DNA from: Petaurus breviceps papuanus | Lineage: Eukaryota > Chordata > Mammalia > Diprotodontia > Petauridae | DNA length: 64,000 nucleotides | Assembly: GCA_028583685.1 (NCBI GenBank) | Contig: JAMXIF010001183.1 | Location: 9,541,866-9,605,865 of the forward strand | Reading direction: 5' to 3' | Shown here: piece after piece, positions 33,855 to 44,580 of the stretch | How positions within the stretch are numbered: the first letter of the stretch is position 1 | Layout: every line of letters begins with the position of its first letter | The notes under the pieces: model-generated | Database searches by the model: none | Seen by the model: the letters and a program-made list of their open reading frames with translations, nothing else | Told to the model about the DNA's origin: nothing | Made by a program: the position numbers and the translations under genes

Positions 33855-35014
33855 AGTTTCTGAGGCCAGATTTTAACTCAGATCCTCCTGATTCCAGGGC
33901 CAGTGCTCTATTAATGGTGCCAACTAGACATCCCAAGTCTATTTTTTAAGGTGTTATTTTCTTCAGTATTTTTTGAGCATTTTTTTAGCAGGCCATTGAC
34001 CCACTTTTCATGATTTTTTGCTTCATTCTAATTTCTCTTCCCAATTTTTCCTCTACTTCTCTTACTTGATTTTCAAAATTCTTCTTGAGCTCCTCCATGA
34101 CCTGTGACCAATTCATATTTTTCTTTGAGGTTTTTGACGTAGGAGTTTTGACTTTGCTATCTTCCTCTGGTTCTATGTTTTGATCGTCTTTGTCACCAGA
34201 AAATGATTCCACAGTCTGATTTCTCTTCCTCTGTTTTGTCATCTTGACAGTCAATTACTTGACTTTTGAGCTCTTTGCCAAGGTAGAACTCTGCTTCCAG
34301 AGTGGACAGTGCTGTGTCTCAAATTTATGGTGTTTTGTGCAGCTGCTATCAGAGCTTCTTCTAGGCACCTGTCTCAGAAGTGTGAGAAGGACTGCCTTTC
34401 CACTTCCACGCCAGTGCTCCTCGCCCCAGGACCACCACCCAAAAGAGTGACCCAGATCCAAGTAGGGCAAAGCAAGAGAATCCTGCCTCACCATGAGCAT
34501 TCCAGCAAAGATTCCAGCAATTGCCCTCTGGTCATCCACATGGTTCCCCCACAATTTGTGGTCCAGGAGCTCCAGAAGCATCCACTGAGCAGTAGCTGAA
34601 GACAGCCACCACCTCGACCTCCCCAGGGGTAAGGAGCTGACAGTGCTCTTCTCCCACTCAGTTCCAACAGTTCCCCCCACTGACCTTTTACTTTCTTTTT
34701 GGTGTTTATGGGTTGAGAAGTCTGGAAACTGCCACAGCTACCAGTGATTCACTCTGCTGAAGTCTGCTCCAGCCCATCTGTGCCATGGGCCTACACTGTG
34801 TGGTCCTCATGGCACTGTGCGCAGCTCCAGTCCAGTGTGATAGACCCTTCTTGTTGGCCTGCTAGGCTGCCTTCAGTTGGAGATTTGTTTCTCACTTTGT
34901 GGATTCTGTAGCTCTAAAGTTTGTTTAGAGTCATTTTTTACTGTTATTGGAGGTGGTTGGAGTGAGAGCTCAAGCAAGTTCCTGCTTTTACTCCACCATT
35001 TTGACTCCACCCAG
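33665..35014 (-). mobile_element. L1 5' UTR and start of ORF1, 3'-truncated
   Basis: The right end reads, on minus, 'ggtggagtcaaaatggtgga', a typical L1 5' terminus. A GC-richer 5' UTR of about 0.75 kb follows, then ORF1 from about 34242 (MTKQRKRNQTVESFSGDK..., coiled-coil region KKNFENQVREVEEKLGREIR). Left of the SINE it resumes (RLIQLAKETQKANEEENAL) and stops near 33665. RRM, ORF2 and 3' UTR are absent. Confidence 0.8.
33747..33935 (-). mobile_element. MON1-like SINE in L1, carrying a (GT)n
   Basis: Target duplications agtctatttttt lie at 33735-33746 and 33936-33947. (GT)17 at 33819-33852 occupies the place where the copy at 13.6 kb has only 'tttttgtgttaag'. Confidence 0.88.
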
Positions 35015-36814
35015 TAAGCTATCTTTAAATAGTTGTATATGAAAGGAGGATTAGGTCACTTTCAAAGGAAGGCAATTGGAAAAAAGAAATAAATTTTAGA
35101 TGGCTACTATAGTGGGAAAATGTACACAAATTTTATTCTATACAGTGGCCAAGAAAGAGTCAAGAACCAGAACGTCTACCCAAATATCAGAAAATCAAAG
35201 GAAATATAGCAGGGGTCTTCTACCTTATCTGGGTACTAAAAGGCTAGCTAAAGTTATCTGTCTCATTAGTTAATGTTTTCTCTGTGAAATTACTTAAGCA
35301 TAAGGAATATGTCTGGGGATAGGATGAAGGAGAGATTTTAGAATCACTCAGCAGTTTCATTTCTGATTCTAATTTAAGGGAATATGCTCACTGAGTGGAA
35401 TGCCTGTCCACACTATTTAAGATGTATTTCTGTGTGTATGTGTGTGTTTGTGTATGTGTGTTTTCCTGCTGATCTCTGTAAGTCAATTCCTTGAAATGTG
35501 TGTGATAGGATGTGCCATGGTATTTTATTCTGAGAGGAGTGGTAATTGCTAAGGAGTCATTCAATTCAAAATGTTCCCTAAACACTAAAGTACTAGACAC
35601 CTAATTGGAATGGGGGAAGTATGGCCCTTTGAGAAGTGAAAAATTACTCCCTTCAGATGAGAAGCAATCATTGGAGACTGAAATAACTGACATGCAGACA
35701 CTTTGGCTTTAATCTTTGCTCTTTTGTCAAATTATTTCAAAAGAAAAATAAAAGTTTGAAGAGAAGGAAGCTAAAATCTTCTGGGAAATTATTTCAGCAA
35801 TTTGGTGAAGCTCAGAGCAGAAAACAACCATAGAACAAACTCTAAGCTATGGAGGTAGTTACAGGATGGATATATATCTTCAGACTTAGTATTCAAGGTC
35901 CTCCACAACATGACACCGTTCAACTAGTCTGTTTCATCTTATCTCACTCTCTACTCTTCATCCAACCTAGATTACTAGCATATCAGGGGTTCTTAATCTG
36001 AAATACATTAATCTTATTTTTAAAATATTTTTTGTTAACTATTTCAAATAATTTATTTCCTTTGGAATTTTACTATTTTATTTTATGCATTTAAAAACAT
36101 TATGAGGAATCAACAGACTTCACTGGACTGTCCAAGGGGTCTTTTGTGACAGTCCTTTGGCATAAGGGAGTCCCTCCCTGGAGAACATAGAACTTTATTC
36201 TAAGCAATAGGGAAGAGGTAAAGGGAGAGAGGGAGGAAAAAGGAACAGGACACAGAACTCAGACATAGACACTGACATAGAATATCACTCACATAATGGC
36301 AGTGCTGCATTGGGAAACACAAATAAATAGGTCCATTCAGCAGGAAAGGATGCTCAGTCATAAGATATGCTCCTGTTATAGAGGAAGGTGTACTCCAAAG
36401 TACCCTTCTGAGAGTGGATTGTTTATAGTCTGATTTTGGGTGCCCCACCCCCAGTTGGCCAATTTGTATATCAAGGGTCAGGGAAAAATGTTTTGTTAGA
36501 AATTTAGTTTTGTTTTGTTAAAAAATGTCAGGTAGAAGAAACAAGCAGGTTGTAGATAAAATATTATTTGAGGGATTTGCACATCAGAGAGAAAAACAGA
36601 TGGTGATAGACTATATATTATTTGGAGGAGGCAGCTGTACTAACATTCAAAAAATTATTGTTTGTATTTTTCTATGAATATGTTCTATAAACTGACAATC
36701 TGCTCTAAGGGGAGACCATCATGATGACTTCAAGATCATCTGACCTAATCTTGTAACAATGGTTTCCATGCATAGATTCCCCCTTGAGGGGACTCTGTCA
36801 TGGTGCTTTCAAGA
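35015..36814. other. Intron; mostly unassigned
   Basis: 35880-35990 resembles an L2 piece ('ttcaaggtcctccacaacat'). 36130-36640 looks like one old insert without diagnostic ends. No exon was supported. Confidence 0.4.
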
Positions 36815-37015
36815 ATTCAGTCATTCTGGAAGACAATTTTTAACAATATGCAAAAATTTTCTAAATTGAATATATCCGTTGATTGACCCAGCAATACCAG
36901 TATTAGGTATATATCCCCAAGAGGTAAAAGACATAGGAAAACAACCATATATTAAAAACCTACTAATAGTAACTAACCATTTTTCTTTTAGCTAAGAACC
37001 AGAAGCAGAGGATGC
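36815..37015 (+). mobile_element. L1 ORF2 C-terminal fragment
   Basis: 'tcattctggaagacaatttt', 'gacccagcaataccagtatt' and 'ggtatatatccccaagaggt' match the L1 ORF2 end at about 48.5 kb. Confidence 0.65.
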
Positions 37016-37021
37016 ACATAA

Positions 37022-37110
37022 ATAGGCTGTTGTTTAGTCTTTCAGTAGAGTCTGACTCTTTGTGACCCCATAGACCATAGCACATCAGGCCCTTCTGTCC
37101 TCCACTATCT
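37022..37110 (-). repeat. RTE/BovB-type 3' tail
   Basis: 'ttgtttagtctttcagtaga' and 'ctgactctttgtgacccca' are the antisense of the BovB 3' terminus. Confidence 0.6.
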
Positions 37111-37559
37111 CCCAAAGTCCCTTCCTCCTCTGTTCTCTTCCCTCCCTCTAATCCTCTCACGTTCTCACTACTTCCTTTCCCACCTCCACTCTCCTCCCCC
37201 CAAAATTCCTCTAGACACACGTGGTTGTATAGTTTCTATCCTTGTCTTGTGTCTGGCCAAGACCTGAAGGGAGCCTAGCTGGTCAAGAAGCCTTGCCTCT
37301 GAGACTCCCCTCCCACCCATACATGTACATACACTTCTCACAGTGGAGAATATGGGTGAAGCTGCCAGCACATACACGGATACCCTTGCCTTCCTACAGA
37401 CTCACTAACTGAGTCAAGCACACTAACCCTTCTTCCAAGCAGCAGTTCCATTAATGCCACTCACTCACTTGCCATTGTAAACACTCAGAATAAGTTGAAG
37501 TATTTTAGGGCCAAACAACTGTTTTTGTAAAGTATTTTTGAATAAATCTGAGAGTTCTA
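37111..37559. other. Unassigned C-rich stretch
   Basis: CT-rich 37095-37220 and a mixed remainder. No motif was recognised. Confidence 0.4.
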
Positions 37560-38480
37560 TTTAAAAAAATGTATTTGTATAAAAATGTATAGCCCATGTA
37601 TAGATGTGACCTAAATAACATCCCTTATGAATATGAATGGAAATGATGAACTTAAGGGATTAAATCTGTCAGATAAAGTGCTTGAAGAACTATGTAGAGG
37701 TTTCCAATACTGTATGGGAGGCAGCAGAAAAATCATTCCAAAGAAAAAGAAAAAAAAGCAAAATGGCTGTCTGATAAGGACAGATAGCTGAGGAAAGAAG
37801 GTAAGCAAAAGGTAAAGGAGAAAGGAAAACATATACCATCTAAGGCAGAATTACAGAAAATAGCAAGGATAGATGTTTTCTCAAATGAGCAATGCAAAGA
37901 AATTGAAGAAAACCATAGAAGGGGAAAGAAAGAGATCTCTTCAAGAAAACTAGAGATATCAAGAGAAACTTTCATGTTAAAAGGGGCATGTTTTTATAAA
38001 AGACAAAAATGGTAGGACTTAACAGAAGTAAAAGAAATTAAGAAGATGTGGCAAGGATATACAGAAGAACTATACAAGAAATATCTTAGCATCACTTAGC
38101 ATCATTCCTTAGCTAGGAAGCATTACTTACAATAAGGCTAGTGAAAATAATGAAATTCTAGATGAACTAATGAATCCTAACTAATGATGTTAAACTGCTG
38201 CACTCAATATACCAGCTAATTTGGAAAACTGAACAGCAGTCTCTGTATTAGGAAAAAATCAGTTTACTTCACAATCCAAAATAAGGTCAACACTAAAGAA
38301 TGTTTAAATTACCAAGCAATTTTCACATGCCAACAAGATTACACTTCAGTAATATGTGAACCAAGAAATACCAGAAGGGCAGGCTGGTTTTTAAAGAAGC
38401 AGAAGAACTAGAGACCAAATTGCCAACATTCGCTGGATAGTGTAGAAATCAAGGAAATTCCAGAAGAAAAAAAAATGACT
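37560..38480 (+). mobile_element. BovB/RTE LINE, middle part (EN C-terminus to early RT)
   Basis: Translated pieces match BovB order: GLSDKVLEELCRGFQ, PKKKKKKQNGCL, EQCKEIEENHRR, then KKLRRCGKDIQKNYTRNI-like, ITYNKAS, and an RT start with 'gaactagagaccaaattgcc' (BovB ...RGTRDQIANIRW). Several stops. Confidence 0.75.
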
Positions 38481-38550
38481 TTCCTCAAATTAAGTCTGAA
38501 TTTTGCTCATGATCTGAGATGCAGTCAGCTCCAGGTCTTGTTTTAACTGA

Positions 38551-39592
38551 TGTAATGGCAAGTAAAGATGTAGTTCACACCTTGTTTCAGCTATTGAATT
38601 AACACCTTGTTTCAGTTCAAGTTTCTTTTGAGCTTTGTATCATCTGTTAAGAAACAGAACATATATAACTTGAACAGAACCCCATAACTTGTGAACTACT
38701 GAGGAGGAGCTAATGACTATATAAGGAGAGTCGCAGGTCTAGAGACAGAAAAAAAAATATTGAGAAGAGATAGAGTCAAGAAGGAGAAAACTTCTGGTAT
38801 CCCAGCACTCTGTTTGTCTGCTCTGTCTGTGTTGATGTTTTCTTGTGATACTTTATACAGAATCCCTGGGACCTTAAGAGGATTTTCTGGTAGTATGTTT
38901 ACAAAAGTCCTGGAGGAGCGTTTTGGAGGTCCTGGGACTTTACTGATAATTTTTGCTGACCTCTTGGACCTTGTTTGTGGGTCTGTGTTGATTTCTATGT
39001 TGATGATTTGTGTTGAGTTCTCAGATCTTGGTGGGTCTGAGTTGATTTCACAGGCAGATAGTGAATATTGATGATGGTGCCTGCAATGTGTATGAATATT
39101 ATTGTGGCTCTGTCAAGCTTTGTCTTCCCAGAAACAAGAACTGTGAAGGGCTTGAGGTGGACTGGACACTGTGAGCTTCAATATGGAATAGGAACTGGAC
39201 AAGGAACTGGGAACTGCCTGCCTTTGAACCCAGGTGACAGTTGGAGCTGGGACCGTGGAAGAGGAACCATGGAAGCTGAGAGACAACCTCGAGTCAAGCT
39301 GAAAAAAGACTTTACTTGGATACCGTGCACTGACTGAGGAGATTATGATTTACTGTGACCTAGGGGTGGAGAACTTTGACTTTTGTATTTTGTGATTGAA
39401 TTAAAGATTTTGTGATTGACTAAATGAATATACTTTGTTGAAAACTATGCGTCCATTTTAGTGATAAGTTGTTGAGTTGTGACATGGTGAATGCTGTACT
39501 TGATTTTCTGTGATAAATTGTAACACTTTTAATTCTGTACCTTGATTTTCTGTGAATGCTTTGCTCTGATTTGTTATTGAATACATAGAGAG
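38551..39592 (+). mobile_element. Candidate LTR (fossil), ends uncertain
   Basis: It starts TGTAATGG like the LTR at 10.7 kb and has a TATA-like 'actatataaggagagtcgc' at about 38717. It lies exactly between two opposed BovB pieces. The 3' end is placed only provisionally. No internal genes were seen. Confidence 0.35.
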
Positions 39593-39714
39593 TTTGTTAT
39601 ACTATGTAGTCAGAACCTTGAAAGATGTTCACAGCAGCAGTCCTCTGGAAAGCTGCTCATGCATGGCTTTACAATTGACTATATAGGACTTCGCCACATT
39701 TGACTGTAAAGTAT

Positions 39715-40625
39715 ATAATCAATCTGATTTCAATATTGACCATCTGATGATATCCATGTGTAGAGTCACTTTTTTAAAAAGGTGTCACCTTTTTGTTGAA
39801 AAGGAGTATTTGCTATGGTCAATGAGTTATCTTTACAAAACTCTATTAGTCTCTGCCCTGCTGCATTTTGTATTCCAAAGCCAAATTTACCTATTATTCT
39901 AATCATCTTTTGATTCCCTGCTTAAGCATTCCAATCCCCTATGATTACTGTGGTTATCACTGAGGGTGTGCGTTTTATTTCCAGAAGCTGTTGTAGTCTT
40001 CATAGAATTGATCAATTAATTATACCCCAGTACTGCTATTCTCATACTTTTATTGACTATGAGAGCTACTCCACTTCTTCTAAGGGATTCTTGCCTACAG
40101 TAATACATGTAATGATCACCTGAATTAAATTCACCCATTCCCATACATTTAAGTTCACTGTCAGCCAAGATGTTGATATTTAATCTTTCCATCTCCTGTT
40201 TGACTAGGCCCAGCTTACTTTGGTTTATTCCATTTTCCTATGCAATATTGATCTTCGCAGATGTGGGCTGTCCTTTGGTTACCAGACACATCTGCAGCTG
40301 CCTTCTTTTGGCTTTGACCCAGCAGCTTCATTCTTTCTGGGACTACTTGCAGTTGTCGTCTGGTCTTCCCCATAGCATCTTGGACACCTTTCTACCTGCG
40401 GGGTCCATCTTCCAGTGTCTTATCTTTTATCATTTTAATACTGTTCATGGAGCTGTCTTGGCAAAGATACTGGAGTGGTTTGCCATTTCCTTCCCCAATG
40501 GATCACCTTTTGTCAGAATTCTCCACTATGGCCTGTCCATCTTCAGTAACTCTACATGGCATAACTCAGAGTTTCATTGAGTTATGCAAGATCCTCCACC
40601 ATGACAAAGCAGTGATCCAGGAAGG
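39715..40625 (-). mobile_element. BovB/RTE LINE, 5' UTR and endonuclease N-terminal part
   Basis: Plus-strand text such as 'tctgatgatatccatgtgta', 'gagctactccacttcttcta', 'gaattaaattcacccattcc' and 'ctctacatggcataactcag' is the antisense of the BovB 5' UTR and endonuclease (MARVNVDILG..., GMGEFNSDDHYIYY...). Confidence 0.72.
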
Positions 40626-40800
40626 GCACATAAATTAAGCAAATGGATAAATATATTATGGAATATGAATGCAATGGCATAATATTGTACTATGAGAAAT
40701 GAAAAGAATAGAGTTATAATTACACAGGAAAAAAGCTAGGAAAACAAATGATTCAAGGAGTGTGATATTACAAGAAAAATAACTTTGAAAGACTAAAGAA
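40626..40800 (+). repeat. L1 3' fragment
   Basis: 'aatatattatggaatatgaa' and 'ataactttgaaagactaaag' parallel the L1 piece at 28.1 kb. Confidence 0.5.
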
Positions 40801-40829
40801 TTCTGGGTGACTAGGTGGCAGGTAGTGCC

Positions 40830-40967
40830 CCTGAAAGAGAAAGGAAAGTCTGGGAGAAGGTTTTAGGATAATAATAATTAGTTCTGTTTGTGATGTATTG
40901 AATTTGAGGTGCCTATAGTTCATCCAGTTGGTAATAGATGACTGAAGTTTCAGAAACTATGCTAGAT

Positions 40968-41027
<60 letters not shown>

Positions 41028-41036
41028 GTAGGTAGG

Positions 41037-41115
<79 letters not shown>

Positions 41116-41740
41116 AGAGATAGAAATATCTGGGATTCATCTGCATAGAGTTGATAAGTGAACACAATTCAGTTGATGAGAATACCCCATACCCCATGAG
41201 ATAGTATAGAGGTAAAACAAAAAGAAGAGAAAGCAGGATAAAGTTTTGGAGGGACAATCATGGTTAATGGGCATGGCACAGATGGGGAACATGCAAAGGA
41301 GACTGAGAAGAGACAGTTAGATAGATAAAAGGAGAGTTGAGCGAGATTTGTATCATGAAATACTATAGAGGATACCACAGGCATGGGGAACCTGTGGCCT
41401 TGTGGGTATAGATTCCCCACCCCTGGGACAACATAACCAGAAGTTAAAGATAAGCATTTGTGTCAAAAGCTACAGAGAGCTCAAGAAAGTTGAAATCTGA
41501 AAAAAAAAGTTATTAGATTTGATAAGGGATTAGAAGTAACTTTACAGAGGATGGCTTCAGATAAATAATGAGGCTGAAAGCAAGAATGTAATTAGAAGTG
41601 TGAGAAAAAGATGAAATTGAAACATGGAGTATGGGCAGCTTTCTCATGGAAATTAGCCACGAAAGGGAAGAGAGATATAATGATAGCTAGATGCAATGAA
41701 AGGAGAAAGGAATAGTATTTTAAGAATGTAGGAGACATGA
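40830..41740 (-). mobile_element. L2 LINE, antisense, with GATA expansion
   Basis: 'gaatttgaggtgcctatagt', 'ctgggattcatctgcataga', 'agctacagagagctcaagaa' and 'ccacgaaagggaagagagat' continue the same antisense L2 seen at 10.9-12.0 kb further toward its 5' side. Confidence 0.65.
40964..41114. repeat. (GATA)n microsatellite
   Basis: About 37 tetranucleotide units with one GGTA interruption near 41027-41038. The apparent YLSI-type open frames across it are repeat translations. Confidence 0.96.
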
Positions 41741-41796
41741 AATTGTCTGTTAGCAGGTGGGAAACCCCTTCTACAGCTTACATCAGTCACCCATGC

Positions 41797-42058
41797 TGAG
41801 GTGGCTAGTTGGTATACTGCATAGAGTACTGGGCCTGGAATCAGGAAGACCTGAATTCAAATACTGCCTAAAACAACCACTGCCTATGTGCCCCTGGGAA
41901 AGTCACTTAAACTCTGCCTGCCTTGGTTTACCCAACTGTAAAATGGGGATAATAGTAGCATCTACTTTCCAGGGTTGTTGTGAGAATAAAGTAAGATAAT
42001 ATTTGGAAAGTACTTAGAACAGTTCCTTTCACATAGGAAGCAATTAATTAAAGCATCT
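41797..42058 (+). mobile_element. Ther1/MIR SINE
   Basis: 'gaggtggctagttggtatac', 'gggaaagtcacttaaactct' and 'gggttgttgtgagaataaag'. Confidence 0.8.
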
Positions 42059-42193
42059 TTCCTTCCTTCCCTTTCGAATAGGTTGAAAACTTTCATAGAG
42101 GTTCTTCAGATTTAATAGTGTTTCTAAAGTTGTTTTGTACGTATACTCTTGGTCACAGAAAAATGTCAGCAGAACAATCATATAATTACTTGC

Positions 42194-42252
42194 CTGATTT
42201 AATACTAGGAGACTTGCTAAGTGACTCTTCTAATTCCAATTCACTTCGGAGT
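42194..42252 (-). CDS. Exon C, with GC donor
   Basis: This 59-nt exon encodes LRSELELEESLSKSPSIKS. The acceptor is ...ctgtattttatag and the donor is CAG followed by GCAAGT, a GC-AG intron with an otherwise perfect consensus, as such introns usually need. One leading base completes the Glu codon begun in exon B, and one trailing G pairs with AG of exon D to give another Glu. Confidence 0.72.
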
Positions 42253-42814
42253 CTATAAAATACAGAAAAGAGTGAATAACAATTTGGATCACTACTATGT
42301 GTTTTCTACTCTAAACTTTTTATCCTTATAACCATGGTATAATAAAGAGTATTTTTTTATATAACTACTGCTTTTAATTTTCAAAATTAACCAGGTGCTT
42401 TGACTCCTATGACAAAATAATAACAATTTGACTTAAAGAGAATAATACACTGGAAAATATTATCAAGTGTATATTCAACTAGTTAAAAGAGATAGTTTAT
42501 TAAAGTAAGAATAACTTCCTTTCATATTCTGTCCATCAATATGGTAAGCAAATAGCTGGTTAAGGAAATAAGTCAAATAATATTATTTGGAATTCTACAT
42601 AAATAAATAGGATTCTGGCTACAGTTCTCATGTTCCTAACAAGAGCTGATGAGGATATACTATTTTTAGAGTCTTGGAAATATTATCAAAATAGCTTTAA
42701 ACTGAAATGGAAGGGAAAGGGAGAAAACTGCATATGATATCCATCAAGAAAGTAGTTACAATTTAGGAAGAAGAGTCGTGCTAAAAACTCAGAAGTAGCA
42801 AAAAATAATCTTCA
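42253..42814. other. Intron, unassigned AT-rich
   Basis: Immediately upstream of exon C in transcript order. Nothing was recognised. Confidence 0.4.
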
Positions 42815-43027
42815 AAAGTAAAGAATTGGAAACTGAGAGGATGTCCATCAATTGGAGAATGTCTAAATAAGTTATGGTATATGATTGTGATGTAATACTC
42901 TAGTAATATAAGAAATGACAAGCAGGATGATTTCAGAAAAACGTGAAAAGGCATTAACAGATACAAAGTGAGCAGAACCAGAAGAGCATTTTACATAGTA
43001 ACAGCACTATTGTATAATGATCAACTA
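42815..43027 (+). mobile_element. L1 3' fragment fused to the next L1
   Basis: ORF2-end motifs ('aaagaattggaaactgagag', 'gaatgtctaaataagttatg', 'gtgagcagaaccagaagagc', 'taatgatcaactag') stop abruptly without a tail where ORF1 of the next L1 begins. Confidence 0.65.
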
Positions 43028-43671
43028 GAAAAGGAGGCACAAAAACTCACAAAGGAGAAGAACTCTAAAAAATTAAAATAGGTCAAATGGAAAAGGAAAT
43101 AAAAAATTTAACAGAAGAAAATAATTTGCTAAAAGTTAGAATTGGGCAAGTGGAAGCTAATGACTCTATGAAATATCAAAAGTCAGTTGAACAGAAACTA
43201 AATGAAAAAAAAAACACATAAAATACCTCATTGGTAAAACATCTGACCTGGAAAATAGATCCAGGAAAGATAATTTAAAAATTATTGGTCTACCTGAAAA
43301 CCATGATGAAAAAAAGAGCCTGGACAGCATCTTTCAGGAAATCATCAAGGAAAACTGCCCTGAGGTCCTAGGACCAGAAAGTAAAATAGTAATTGAAAGA
43401 ATCCACTGATCACCTCCTGAAAGAGCTCCCAAATTGAAAACATCAAGGAATATTGTAGCCAAATTCCAAAATTTCCAGTTCAAAGGGAAAATACTTCAAG
43501 AGGCCAGGAAGAAATAATTTAAATATCATGGAATCACCATCTGGATTATGCAGGATCTTGCAGTGTCTATATTAAAAGACTGGAGGGCATGGAATATGAT
43601 ATTCCATAAGGCAAAGGAGCTTCTGGATTACAACCAATGATTTACAACCCAGGGAAACTGAGAATAATCCG

Positions 43672-43817
43672 TAAGGGAAGGAAATAGACATTCAATGAAA
43701 TAAGGGACTTCCAAACCTTCCTGACCAAAAGACCAGAGCTCAACAGAAAATTTGATATCCAAATGCAAGAATCAAGAGAGGTATAAAGAGGTAAACAGGA
43801 AAGGACAAAAAAATTAT
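43672..43817 (+). repeat. 146-bp direct repeat, left copy
   Basis: Starts 'taagggaaggaaatagacat' and ends 'aaaggacaaaaaaattat'. It matches 44433-44580 with about five substitutions and a short indel, and flanks the nested insert. Confidence 0.85.
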
Positions 43818-44184
43818 CTTATTTTTTCCAATTACATGTAAAAACAATTTTTTTAGCATTCATTTAAAATATTGTTTAGTTTCAAATCATCTCTTTCCCT
43901 TCTTCCCTTTACCCCTCCCTAAGATGGTAAGCAATTTGATATAGGCTATACATGTGAAATTATGCAAAACATTTTCATATTAGTAATATTATGAAAGAAA
44001 ACAGACTTTTAAAAATCATGAAAAAAGAAAGTGAAATGTAGTATACTTCTATCTGTATTCAGTCCATCAGTTCTTTCTCTAGAGGAATAGCCTTTTTCAT
44101 CATGAGTCCTTTGGAATTGTCTTGGATCATTGTATTGCTGAGAATAGCTACATCATTCACAGTTGATCATTATACAATAGTGCT
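43818..44184 (-). mobile_element. Nested inverted L1 3' end
   Basis: Reverse-complement motifs run in 3' UTR order: 'atgatcaactgtgaatgatg', 'aaggactcatgatg', 'atagcctatatcaaattgc', 'cttagggaggggtaaaggg' and 'acatgtaattggaaaaaata'. Confidence 0.75.
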
Positions 44185-44417
44185 CAGAGGCTCCATGGTC
44201 TCTTTCAGTCATAACTCTTTGAATCAGGCTTTTCAACTAATTCCAAATTAGTTATGCCCTATTAGAGCTATGTTGCAATCATTGATATCATCTAACAAAG
44301 CCTCAGTGATAAAGCCAAATTAATGTCCTTACATCATGATCTATAGTTCACCTTCCTTGTTACCCATATATTGTGTACTTTTTGTCAGCATCTGAGACCA
44401 TGGATCCTCTGAGCACT
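44179..44417. repeat. 239-bp unit with 24-bp terminal inverted repeats
   Basis: The left end agtgctcagaggctccatgg (44179) and right end ccatggatcctctgagcact (44398-44417) are inverted copies, extending to 24 bp with one mismatch. The interior is not recognised. The first six bases coincide with normal L1 sequence. Confidence 0.75.
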
Positions 44418-44432
44418 TTAAAAAAATATCCT

Positions 44433-44580
44433 TAAGGGAAGGAAATAGACATTCAATGAAATAAGGGACTTCCAAACCTTCCTGACCAAAAGACCAGAGC
44501 TCAACAGAAAATTTGATATTCAAAAACAAGAATCAAGAGAGGCATAAAAAGGTAAACAGGAAAGGACAAAAAAAAGTTAT
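44433..44580 (+). repeat. 146-bp direct repeat, right copy
   Basis: Partner of 43672-43817. After it the host L1 resumes its spacer. Confidence 0.85.

Noticed and set aside
34255-34680. 141-codon open frame on minus
   Set aside because: It lies wholly in the L1 5' UTR, just upstream of ORF1. It is GC-richer DNA with no recognised protein.
40913-41257. 114-codon frame with repeated YLSI
   Set aside because: Translation of the GATA microsatellite.
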